Source of the DNA: Persicaria tinctoria
Lineage: Eukaryota; Streptophyta; Magnoliopsida; Caryophyllales; Polygonaceae
Length of the DNA stretch: 64,000 bases
Assembly (NCBI GenBank): GCA_037127255.1
Contig: JBANSL010000010.1
Span: 27,484,620 to 27,548,619 of the forward strand
Direction: 5' to 3'
The notes under the pieces were generated by a model. That model was not told the DNA's origin and searched no databases. It was given only the letters and a program-made list of their open reading frames with translations. Shown here piece by piece: positions 49,288 to 59,106 of this stretch. Both the position numbers and the translations under genes were made by a program. The stretch's first letter is position 1; each line of letters begins with the position of its first letter.

Positions 49288-50395
49288 CAACCTATGTGGC
49301 TAGCTGAGATCTTTGAGAGCTTTAAAGGGGATCAAGTAGTACAAGGTCTATTGATTACTGCAATGTCTGCAAGTCCAGGAATGTTTACAGTTACAAAAGG
49401 CCTACTCAGGTATAAAGGCAGGTTGATCATTGGTACTAACTCTGATCTACAAGCTAGGTTGTTAAGATCCTTTCATGAGGATTCAATGGGAGGACACTCA
49501 GGCATACAACCTACTTATCAAAGACTGAAGAGTCTTTTCTAGTAGCAAGGGTTGAAGGCTGAAGTGTCTGAATTTGTGAAGGTTTGTCAAAGGAATAAAA
49601 ATGAGAATGTGGCTTCTCCAGAATTGCTACAACCTTTTCCAATTCCTGAAAGACCCTAGAGTCATATCAGTTTAGATTTCGTGGAAGGTCTTCCCAAATC
49701 TCAAGGAAAGAATACAATCTTAGTGGTGGTGGATAGACTGACCAAGTACTCCCATTTCATTGCTCTATCTCATCCTTTTTCTGCTGCATCTGTTGCTTCC
49801 TTATTCATGGAGCACATATACAAGCTTCATGGCTTACCTATCAGCATTGTGTCAGATAGGGATAAGATCTTTGTGACTCAGTTTTGGCAATCTCTTTTCA
49901 AGTCTTTGCATACAAGCTTAGACATGAGTTCTGCATATCATCCCTAGTCTGATGGGCAAACCGAGAGAGTGAATAGATGTTTAGAGACTTACTTGAGATG
50001 TATGACCTCTGAGAATCCGAAGAAATGGTTGCAGTGGCTATTCTTAGCAGAGTGGTGGTACAACACCACTTTCCACACCACCATTAAGATGACACCTTTT
50101 GAGGCCCTCTATGGATGCCCCCCTTCTCAGATGGGTTTACCTGCCATCTCTTCTGCATCTACATCGGCTGGGGATTGGTTAGCTTCAAGGCACCACATGG
50201 TGAGACAGCTCAAATATCATTTGCAACAAGCTCAGTCCCGTATGAAACAGTTTGCTGATGCTCATAGGACTGACATAGAATTGACGTTGGTGACTGGGTG
50301 TTCCTCAAGCTTCAACCCTACAAACAATCCTCAGCTGCAGTTCGCAAGAATCTCAAGCTTAGTGCAAGGTTCTATGGTCCTTTCAAGATCATAGC
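49288..50395 (+). pseudogene. Chromovirus integrase, copy B and core
   Basis: 49288-49575 repeats copy A with about 1% difference and contains a TAG (about 49541) where copy A has the Tyr of FYW. The integrase core follows: HISLDFVEGLPKSQGKNTI, VVVDRLTKYSHFIAL, SIVSDRDKIFVTQFW and SDGQTERVNRCLETYLRC, with the D-D-E triad recognisable. TAG codons stand near 49658 and at 49947-49949. A frameshift near 50275 separates the core from the C-terminal part. Confidence 0.88.
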
Positions 50396-50399
50396 TCGT

Positions 50400-50729
50400 A
50401 TTGGTAAAGTGGCCTACAAATTGCAACTACCTGCATCTTCAAAGATCCATCCAGTTTTCCATGTTTCTCAATAGAAGTTGAGAAATGGTCCTGCACTGGC
50501 TTCCACTCCTTCATTACCAGACACATATGTTGATGGTCAGGTTTTGGCTGAGCTAGAGGCTATTTTGGACACTCGAGTTCATCACCTTCCCAACGGTGAC
50601 CCTGTGACAGAATGGCTAATCCAATGGAAGAACTTCCCGGCTTCTGATGCAACCTGGGAAGCTGCTGCCCATGTCCTTAACCAGTTTCCTCATTTTCAGC
50701 AAAATTCTAGTTCTATGAACATGTTCTAG
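50400..50729 (+). pseudogene. Chromovirus integrase C-terminus and chromodomain
   Basis: The GPF…[14 protein letters not shown]…IHPVFHVSQ region (integrase GPY/F module) is followed by a TAG near 50473. The chromodomain reads AELEAILDTRV…VTEWLIQWKNFPASDATWEAA, with the aromatic positions of the fold visible. In chromoviruses this domain guides integration to particular chromatin. Stop at 50727-50729. Confidence 0.88.
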
Positions 50730-50838
50730 CTTGATTGTAAAGCCTTGAGTCAAGGCTCTATAAGGGATGGGCAATGTTATGTTCTAGCTTGATTGTAAAG
50801 CCTTGAGTCAAGGCTCTATAAGGGATGGGCAATGTTAT
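50721..50838 (+). repeat. 58 bp tandem duplication spanning stop codon, polypurine tract and LTR start
   Basis: Two near-identical copies (start points 50721 and 50779) each contain a perfect hairpin GCCTTGA-g-TCAAGGC and a purine stretch aagggatgggca followed by ATGTTATG. The second copy runs into the true LTR. Confidence 0.92.
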
Positions 50839-51066
50839 GACCTTAGTCATAACTAGTCTATAAATAGACTTGAGAGTAATAGAGGATGGGTATGAAAAGA
50901 ATCAATCATATTTTCCCTCTTAAACATCCTATCTCTCACCTCTTACGCTATCTCTACTTCTCACATTATTCTAATTGCTTCCCTCGTCCACTCCATCTCT
51001 TTCAAAGTAGTACTGTTACATTGATCAGTTGATCACACAAAGGTTCTGTTAGCCAGGGACATAACA
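50833..51066 (+). mobile_element. 3' LTR of the chromovirus (234 bp)
   Basis: TGTTATGACC…GGGACATAACA, with inverted ends TGTTATG/CATAACA. A TATA-type box tataaatag lies at 50859-50867. The last 14 bp equal the 5' stub at 38746-38759. Confidence 0.88.
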
Positions 51067-52763
51067 CATCACTTGAGGATGCCTTGGTTGGGATAAAAAA
51101 TCACTCCAACAGATGAACATCCTAATAGCCCATGGGATGAAAAAATATCTAGGAATTCCCATTATTAGTGGTAGAATTAAAAATAGTGTATTCGAGGAGG
51201 CTCTGTAGAGCCTAAACAAGCAGCTATCTAAATGGAAAGCTTCCACCCTATCGCAAGTAGGAAGAGCAACGCTAATACGGGCTAACCTGAGTTCCAAAAC
51301 CAATTATATGATGCAGAGCTTCCTTCTTCCAAAGGGAGTGCTCAATCAAATCGACCAAATAAATAAAAATTTCTTCTCGAATAAGAAAAGATCTGATAGA
51401 TACAGTCGACTCATCAGCTGGGAAGAAATATGTGCCCCCAAGGAGGATGGGGGTCTGGGCATAAGAATGGATGAAAAAAGAAACATTACCATTCAAATGA
51501 AACTTCTTTGGATGCTCTATAAAGAGACAGAGAATATCTGGGTCAAGGTAATTACGGAAAAGTACCTTCAACAAAACAATATAATGGAATTAAATATACA
51601 CAACACTTCTTGGCAATTTGGCCGTCTACTCCAGCTGAGAAATAAATTTCAGCAAGGCCTCTTATGGCTCATTGGCAATGGAGATAAAGTTGGAACGATC
51701 CATGGGTTAACGATGTTAGACTTCACGACTATCAAAAACACTTTAATCCAGACATGAGAGTCTCTGACTTAATAGACTCAAATAAAATGTGGAATAAGCA
51801 ATCACTCGACCAAATCTTTCCCCCACACTTGGTACAAACAATCATGAATATTTATATCCCTAGTGAAAACACACCAGACATGCTGATTCCGAAACTCAAT
51901 AGGAATGGGATATTCACTACAAAATCAGCTTATGAACTCATGTGAAAGAGTAATCGACCAAACTTAGAATACGAATGGATATGGAAACTTCAACTTCCAC
52001 CTAGAACTCAAAATTTTATCTGGAAAATTAGCATGGACGCCCTAGCCACTAAAGTAAGGCTCAATAGATACTACAATAGAGTTCTCGCCCAGTGTTGCCT
52101 TTGCAACACAAAGGACAAAGATGATACTCGCCTCCTCTTAAATTGTCCAATCTCAAAATCAATTATTAGAAAGTATGAACTTTCAACTGCTAAATCGTTC
52201 AAGGGGCTGGGAGCGCCGGTCTCCCTTTCCGAGGACATAAACCAGATTAGAAGAAATAACATTCACTTTGAAGATCTTTGCATTTATTTTTCATGCAATT
52301 TGGGAACTAAGAAACAATATTATTTTTAAGAAAGCCAAAATGGAAGATAAGGAGACAACAATGAGGAAAATACTACTTAGCAAGGCATAATGGGATGAGG
52401 CATGCACAAAACCAAAAAAACGAAAAGGTAAACACATAAGATGGACCAAACCCCCAATGGGCACCTGCAAAATAAATGTAGACGGATCAGTCACCAGTGA
52501 TGGGGTATGTAAAGTTGGAGGGATTGCTAGGAACGGGTTGGGAGAAGTAATTGAAATCTTTCAAGAAAACATTCCTAAGGGATCAATACTACAAATTGAG
52601 TCCCTTACTGTGTGTATAGGGATAGAGCTAGCTTACAGAAGAGGCTGACAGACTGTCATCATTGAATGAGACAATCTCGCTGTGATCAAGGCGATTGATG
52701 AAGATAATGAAGTACCATGGGAAATTCAGAGAATCGTTGAAAGAAAAAGAAGACTGCAGAATC
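51067..52763 (+). pseudogene. LINE fragment: end of RT, zinc-binding domain, part of RNase H
   Basis: Plus-strand frames, broken by stops and shifts, read KKYLGIPII and SKWKASTLSQVGRATLI (RT C-terminal region, about 51140-51280). They continue with ISWEEICAPKEDGGLGIR (about 51412) and the zf-RVT pattern (FIWKISMDALATK…CCLCNTKDKDDTRLLLNC, 52015-52155). RNase H begins (CKINVDGSVTSDG, 52465) and breaks off at 52763 where a CACTA-like end starts. It is the same protein family as the minus-strand LINE at 52960-61305 but clearly a different, older copy. Confidence 0.85.
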
Positions 52764-52959
52764 CACTACAAAAAAAAACATATTGGCTTCGGACAGTAGC
52801 TTCGGGAAGGGTTCAGCGTAGCCATTGGGTTGTTTTAGCTTCGGCATAGCTACGGATGAGGTTTTTGGGCTAGTTTCAGCTTCGGGGTAGCTTCGGGAAG
52901 GTTGTGGCGTAGCCATTGGGGTAGTTTTATCTTCGGCGTAGCTACGACTGAGGTGTTAT
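52764..52959 (+). mobile_element. CACTA-like transposon terminus with subterminal repeats
   Basis: It starts CACTACAAAAAAAAA, the classical En/Spm (CACTA) end, precisely where the LINE reading frame stops. Subterminal repeats follow: gtagcttcgggaagg at 52796 and 52887 (a 91 bp tandem unit) and (a/t)cttcggc(a/g)tagctacg. After the nested LINE the same words continue at 61323-61400 (cttcgccaatat, cccgtagctacc, gcttcggtagg). The opposite terminus (…TGTAGTG) was not found before 64000. Confidence 0.6.
52943..52959. repeat. Target-site duplication of the LINE (3' side)
   Basis: 17 bp tacgactgaggtgttat, repeated at 61306-61322 with one mismatch. Confidence 0.85.
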
Positions 52960-53013
52960 TTTTTTTTATTATTTTTTTTTTTTTGATTAGGAAATAATTC
53001 GGGCGAGCGAGCT

Positions 53014-56000
53014 CTACCCGATGGCATCCTTACGAATGAGGTCTAAAAGACCAGAATCGTTGTTAATATCGACACCCCAGGCAGAGTGGCAAAGGTGTGC
53101 AACCTTATCAGCCACTCTATTGCCTAATCGGGGAACATGAAAGAAGGAAACTTCTTCCAAATTCGATAGTAGAATTTTAATATCTGATAAAGTTAGTTCG
53201 ATTTCCCAAGGACAGGTAGATGTATTCTTTAGGTGGTTTATGATTATCATAGAGTCGCCTTCAATGTGTAGTTTATTGATGCGGAGTTGTAGAGCCTTTT
53301 GGATTCCCAATTTTAGGGCAAGCGCTTCTGCTTTCAACGGACTTTGTTTGCCAAGTTTTTTATAACAGATGTGTATTGGATGTCCTTCCCAGTCCCGGAT
53401 TACGACTCCAGCCGAGCTATCATTGTTTGAAATTGTAGATCCGTCAAAATTTAACTTGAAGGTACCCCTAGGGGGTTTTCGCCAAGTAATGTTGCCATGC
53501 TTTCTTTTCGTCTTTGGATGTTTGGTGATTCGTGTGCGTAGGGGGAAGTCCTCATCCAGGCAATACTCGAAGTGAGCTGTTTTACTCCAATTTTCCTTAT
53601 GAGTTTTAATGATACGTAATGAATTTTCTCTATGAGGTATGGGGACCTGTCTAAAAACAAATTGGTTTCGAATATACCAAGCAGTCCACCAAGAAAAAGC
53701 AAGCTCCACCTTGGCAACGGATGTAAGCTTGTTTCCAATGAATGAAAGGATTGGTTTTATCTCTCGTGAATGATTTACCATACTGGATATAGTTGAGTTT
53801 ACGTGTGTAGGTAAGCGAAAGAGAGGTCGAACATATGGGCATTCTAGTAAGAAGTGAACGTCATCTTCAACTGCACCGTTACACAGTTGACAGGTGGAAG
53901 GTACAGAAGTCCCACGTTGAGCCAACCTAGAGGCAGTAGGGAGGCCATTCTGACACACTTTCCATAGAAAGTTTTTGATCTTAGGCGGAATATCTAAATT
54001 CCATATCCAGTTGTTATTGTCTATGCTTAGTGAGGACTAAGTTGTGATTAGCTTATATGCACTTGACGTGGTGAACCAACCAGCCCTATCAGGCCACCAG
54101 TATAATCGATCCTCAAAGGGGGAAGCGGGAAGAGGAATGTCCAGTATTTCTTTGACTACGTCATTTGGTAGTGTATTGTTAAGTTTTTCCGTCCACCACC
54201 TACCACCTAAAATATAGTCACTGACGGTTTCTTCTATGTTGTTAATTTGAGGACAATCATCCCTAGATAGCAGAGAGCTTGTAGTAATCCAATTATCCGT
54301 CCAAAATTTGATAGATGAACCATTTCCTACTGACCAAATAAGGCCAGTCTTAAAACTATCTATAAGAGTTGTCAGTTTTGCCCATTGCCATGAAGAATCC
54401 CCACTTTTTACGTATTCTAGGATGTTAGTTGAACGAAGATACTTGTGTTTAATGAGAGACACCCAGACATTATCTGGTTCAGCCAATATTTTCCAAAGTA
54501 GTTTCATTTGAAGGGCTTCATTCATCTCCTTCGATTTCCTAAGCCCAATTCCCCCATACTTTTTCGGTCTGCAAATCTTATCCCAGCTGATAAGCGGACG
54601 GTGTTGAAGATCTTTATTCCAAAAGAACATTCTGTTAATCTGGTCCAGCTCTTTATGTATCGATGACGGTAACAAAAAGTTCTGCATTGTATACAGCGGT
54701 TTGGCCGATAAGTTTGTATTAATGAGGATTGCACGCCCCTGTTGTGATAGAGCATTAGCACGCCATTTGCTTAGTTGCTCTTTAGATTTACATATGATGT
54801 CTTCAAAAGTGTGTTTGTTTACTCTGCCGTTAATAATCGGACATCCAAGGTATTTTTCTAATGAATTTTCATGTGTAATACTTAAGCAACTGCTAAGTTC
54901 TGAGATCCTAGAGTTCGAAATGCCCTTTGTGGCTTGGAAGCTAGATTTATGGTAATTGACTTTTTGTCCGGAAACTTTACAGTATGAATCAATTATATCT
55001 CTAACTTTCTGTCCCGCGGCAGCATTGCCTCTTGTAAAAATAATGATGTCCTCGGCAAAAGATAGGAAGGGGACCCTAGGTCCACTCCTGACGAAGGAGA
55101 ATCCAATTGGACTGTTTTCCACATTTGTTTCTGCTGAGAGTTTTCGAGCTAAAATTTCCGCCCCTAAGATAAACAAGAAAGGAGATAAAGGATCCCCTTG
55201 ACGCAGACCACGAGAGGGGAAGAACATATCAGTAGGACCGTTGTTGACTAGCACGGAGAAAGACACAGTGGTAACGCATTCCATAATCCATGTGATGAAA
55301 GTGGGGTGGAACCCAAATTTTTCCAAAACCTTTCTTATGAAACTCCAATCAACTCTATCGTACGCTTTCTCCATGTCAAGTTTTATTGCCAACCATCCCT
55401 CCCGACCCTTGCGCGATCTGAAGGAGTGGAAGATTTCGTGTGCTATTAGAACATTGTCTTGGATGGCCCTGTCAGACACGAATGCACCTTGTAGTGGGTG
55501 AATTAGTTTACCGATAATTGTTTTAATTCTTTTTGTCAAGATTTTTGAAATGATTTTGTATAAAATGGAACATAAGCTGATTGGGCGGTAGTGACTGGTA
55601 TTGGTAGGGTTATCTCGCTTTGGTAGTAGTGATATGAATGTATGGTTTATTTGTTTAAGGATTTTTCCAGAGTGGAAAAAACTTTTTACAGATCTAGTGA
55701 TAGATAAGCCAACAATATCCCAATATTTCTTATAGAATTCGGTTGTAAAGCCACCTGGGCCCGGCGATTTGTTGTTGCCAAGGCTGAAAACAGCTGCCTT
55801 AATTTCATTATTAGATGGGTGTCGAATAAGGTAATTATTCTCGTCAGGGGTAATTGAAGGATGTATTAGATTTAACATTTCTTGTAGGAGTCTATCATCA
55901 ATCGGCTCATTTTTTAATCTTTTTTCAAAATCACTCTTAATTTCATTTCTAATATTTTCTTCTCCTATTATCAAGGTTCCTTCAGTAGAGGTTATATTGT

Positions 56001-57132
56001 GGATTTGTTTCCTATGTCTCCGACCCGAAGCAACCCGATGAAAATAAGTTGTGTTCGAATCAGAAAGTTTAAGATGCTTTGTCTTGGCTCTTTGGTTCCA
56101 AAAAGTTTTTTGATAAAGGAGCAGTTTTTCCTTTTTTGTAATGAGAAGCTTTTCTCTATTGTTAGTTAGCCCGTTGTTACCTCCCGAAACCGAAGCTTGG
56201 ATCGTGAGAAGTTCGGTCTCCACCTCATTTAATTGGCGGAAAATATTACCGAAGGTTCGTTTAGCTTTTTTCTTTAGAATTTTATGTGTGAACATCAGCT
56301 GGTACATAGTCGAGCCTAAGCAATTTGCTCGCCAAGATTGTTTAACTATGTTTCTAAAATCCTTCCGCTGAAGCCAAGCATTCTCAAACTTGAACGGAGG
56401 CGCTTTGAAAACCGAGCCACAGTCGAGAGATATTGAGATGGGGCAATGGTCAGATGATGAGAAGGCTCCGTTATGAGTGATTAAGTTAGGGAATTTCTGA
56501 ATGATCTGGTGATGAACAAGCACACGATCAAGTTTTTCGCGAATGGTGTTTTCGTCATCTGGGTTCTTTCTCCAAGTGAATGGGTTCCCAAAGGTAGGTA
56601 AATCCAGCAGAGCGCAATCATTTTTAAATTGTAGGAGCCTAGTGAATCGAGCGGAACGAAGGTTAGCCCCACCCAGCTTGTCATCACTGCATAGAATTTC
56701 GTTCAAGTCACCCAAAATAATGCAAGGAATGGACGACTCCCTCACGATGGATGTTAGGGTTTCCCAAAACGAATCCTTCTCTTGAGGACCCGGCGGCGCG
56801 TATACAAACAACAGTAAAGTCATGAATCCATCATTAATATTCTCGTATTTAAGCCCTATAATTCGGGGTAATTGAATTTCCACTGTAATGATTTCATTTG
56901 ATAATTGGAAAGACTTCCAGAGGATACCGAGGCCACCCGAACGACCGGTAGCAGGTGACCAGATAGCCTCGTCAAAACCAGCCGTCTTCCAAATTTTGTC
57001 TTCATGGATGTTTTCCGATTTAGTTTCCGCTAATGCCATTATTTGAATATGTTCGTTTTTGCACTTGCTATCAATTTCCGTCCAAAAAGTTGTTTTCTTA
57101 ATACCTCTGCAGTTCCAGTAAGTGATCTTCAT
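53014..57132 (-). pseudogene. LINE ORF2: endonuclease, reverse transcriptase, zinc-binding domain, RNase H; one stop
   Basis: A single frame of 1372 codons (57132 to 53014) is interrupted by one TAG at 54037-54039 (codon 1032). Residues 1-230 are an AP-endonuclease-like domain (MKITYWNCRGI, ALAETKSE, ILGDLNEI, LDRVLVHH, SSDHCPISI). RT lies at about 480-760 (HYRPISLCSILYKIISK, IKLDMEKAYDRVDWSF, GLRQGDPLSPFLFI). The catalytic box reads LSFAEDIIIF with Glu at codon 694 where FADD is normal. After the stop come zf-RVT (FLWKVCQNGLPTAS…CQLCNGAVEDDVHFLLEC) and an RNase H with all four acidic positions (FDGS, KAEA, EGDS, ADKVA). This enzyme nicks DNA and copies the RNA at the target; the stop and the D-to-E change probably disable it. 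Confidence 0.93.
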
Positions 57133-57172
57133 ATATAACTATCAGGGGTGTGAGGCCAAAGTTTCAGGGGCC

Positions 57173-58297
57173 TCACACCAAAAGAGTGTATCGGAAAACT
57201 GATTTGAATGATGTTATATCCCAAATTGAGAGAAGAAACCCACAACAAGACTTCTCAAAGAATATAAGACACACTTGAGTAACAATGTAGTTTGGAAAAG
57301 ACTTATATATTACTTTGGAGGGATCCAATTTGTCAACAAAGTGGGTCAGCACCGAATTCGTCATACAATTTTTAATTTGGAATTTTAGAGGCTGAGAACA
57401 AACCGACCGCGAGACACTAGTATGAAGAATGTCACCAGTTTGTAATGACCACCAGAAGAACAATTTTTCACAATGATATGAATAAGTTTTATCCAAGGAA
57501 AGGCCAAATTGAATACATCCTTGGCCATTACCAACCGAATAACAAGGCACCAGTATATCATTCAAGGCATTTAACCGCAACATACTAAGACAACATAAGC
57601 TTAACTTCTGTCGATCCACGTCGATTGGAGACCAAGTTTTCTTAGTAGTTAGAAAGCTTACACCGGACAACACGGAAGATACGGACCACAAGTAAGGCCA
57701 AGCCCACACTTGAAGCCTTGAACCCACTTTGCTCCATTGATGTGAGAAAGGACCAAACCAAAAGATCAGGTAATGATACGCAACACTTATACAAAGCCTA
57801 CCATACCCCTTCAAAGCACTATATTTATCAATTAAAGAGCAAGAATGGTTAATATATATGTTTAGAGATGGGCCTCCATTCATGAACGTGGAACTAGTTA
57901 ATGAAAATCTAAAGATGTTAAAAAATCCATGACCTTGCATAAGCACAGTTTGGTGTTTGCAACCAGCCGAGAGTACAGTCAGTGCAAGCGAGAGCGCACT
58001 CACGGTTAAAAAAATAGGACTGGAACAAACTAACCATGACATGAAAGAGGTCGGTCTTGGCCATGAGAAGACCCTCAACTGAAAGAGCCCAAGCAGATTA
58101 ACCGAAATTGTCAGTGGGCAACCGACCTCAAAGTAACAGCAAGGAGGGGCTGCAGCTCCCACACACAAGAGCCTTGTATAGCAGGAAGGAGTGAATCCTA
58201 GTGAAAACATCAATGGCGGCGACGACATAGATCCGGGAGGTGAGCAATCAAAAATCTTAACAACCAAATTGTAAGAATTAGAGCCCAAACGCCCCAA
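57173..58297 (-). CDS. Uncharacterised inter-ORF reading frame c of the LINE (374 aa)
   Basis: An open frame lies on the LINE sense strand. It starts MGRLGSNSYNLVVK, overlaps frame b by 88 bp in another register, is in the same register as ORF1, and ends 40 bp before the ORF2 start. It is rich in Leu, Ser, Cys, Trp and Phe with several hydrophobic stretches (e.g. SWLVCSSPIFLTVSALSLAL) and few charged residues. No family is recognised. It may be a real accessory protein of this LINE group or a chance open frame in spacer DNA; 374 codons without a stop is long for chance at this base composition. The start codon is formal. Confidence 0.35.
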   Translation of the reverse strand: MGRLGSNSYNLVVKIFDCSPPGSMSSPPLMFSLGFTPSCYTRLLCVGAAAPPCCYFEVGCPLTISVNLLGLFQLRVFSWPRPTSFMSWLVCSSPIFLTVSALSLALTVLSAGCKHQTVLMQGHGFFNIFRFSLTSSTFMNGGPSLNIYINHSCSLIDKYSALKGYGRLCISVAYHYLIFWFGPFSHQWSKVGSRLQVWAWPYLWSVSSVLSGVSFLTTKKTWSPIDVDRQKLSLCCLSMLRLNALNDILVPCYSVGNGQGCIQFGLSLDKTYSYHCEKLFFWWSLQTGDILHTSVSRSVCSQPLKFQIKNCMTNSVLTHFVDKLDPSKVIYKSFPNYIVTQVCLIFFEKSCCGFLLSIWDITSFKSVFRYTLLV

Positions 58298-59106
58298 CAG
58301 AGAGCAGATGTGGGACTCATTATGAGAAAATGGATTATCCTGCCTAAGATAGGAGCATTTGAATAATAATCCAGTAGGGAAACATTGCGCAAGGGAAAGC
58401 CAAAGGAGTTAATATAGACACCAGGTACCCCCACCCATCTCCGTCGAGAGGTAGAGCTTGAATCAAATAGTAGAAAAGTCAGTGGAAGGGTCACCGATTG
58501 TAAACTTGTTGTAATTATAACTCTAAAGCAAAGCCAGGTCATTGTTGAAATGCAATTGTAAGCACAAACTTTAATAGAGACGTAGTAAAGATAACTAGTT
58601 TCATGAAGCTTAAACCGATAATATATATTACATAACCAATAGGGACTACAATATAGCTTACAAAGGAGGAACCAATAGCAAGCTATCCCCATAGTAATCT
58701 GAGACCAAACGAAGGCAACAGAACTTAAGACTAAACAAAGCGAAACATGGAGCCACATTACATTACAACATAAAGCAGACCCCAGTACAGCTAATGTACT
58801 TGGAACATACGAAATCTTGAGGTAATCACCGCTGAGCAACCATGCCAGCGAACCGAGAGGCAGACCAAAAAAGGCAAGGAGCATAGATGGTGATGAAATC
58901 AACATTCCAAAATAAATTGCCCAGCCGAAACAAAAGGGGCAATAAGGCCAAACCTGGAAATAGGACCTAATCATGGAGACGTTTCTTGCTGCTTGCCGGC
59001 ATGTCGGAACAAGCAGTGTCTGATTCCTCAAGTTGTAACTTCCTCTTGCAAGAAGAGGATTTCGACACAGTGAGGGTTTCCGGGGCCGAAGACTGACCAG
59101 CGCCAC
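58210..59106 (-). CDS. Uncharacterised inter-ORF reading frame b of the LINE (298 aa)
   Basis: An open frame lies on the LINE sense strand. It overlaps the last 140 bp of ORF1 in a different register and then continues alone. It has an N-terminal basic part, then hydrophobic, Cys/Trp/Leu-rich stretches (YFGMLISSPSMLLAFFGLPL, CNVMWLHVSLCLVLSSVAFV) suggesting membrane segments if translated. It is in the same register as ORF2. No family is recognised; chance openness cannot be excluded. Confidence 0.35.
   Translation of the reverse strand: MALVSLRPRKPSLCRNPLLARGSYNLRNQTLLVPTCRQAARNVSMIRSYFQVWPYCPFCFGWAIYFGMLISSPSMLLAFFGLPLGSLAWLLSGDYLKISYVPSTLAVLGSALCCNVMWLHVSLCLVLSSVAFVWSQITMGIACYWFLLCKLYCSPYWLCNIYYRFKLHETSYLYYVSIKVCAYNCISTMTWLCFRVIITTSLQSVTLPLTFLLFDSSSTSRRRWVGVPGVYINSFGFPLRNVSLLDYYSNAPILGRIIHFLIMSPTSALCWGVWALILTIWLLRFLIAHLPDLCRRRH

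Larger units (their letters stand above)
38746..51066 (+). mobile_element. Chromovirus (Reina-like gypsy element), rearranged and interrupted
   Basis: Its 5' LTR is reduced to its last 14 bp (38746-38759); PBS, partial gag and protease follow. It is interrupted at RT by a gag-only element with TSD GCCTA (40202-40206 and 48035-48039), resumes as integrase and chromodomain, and ends with a 234 bp 3' LTR. Short LTRs, an initiator-tRNA PBS and a C-terminal chromodomain suggest the Reina lineage (inference). RT and RNase H are absent: the RT start (GVIRP + SHSPFASP across the insertion) is joined directly to integrase-side sequence at 48060. Confidence 0.85.

Noticed and set aside
35672..51066. 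Endogenous pararetrovirus (caulimovirus-type) origin of the gag/RT sequences
   Set aside because: LTRs, 5 bp target duplications, integrase and a chromodomain identify gypsy retrotransposons. No movement-protein-like frame is present.
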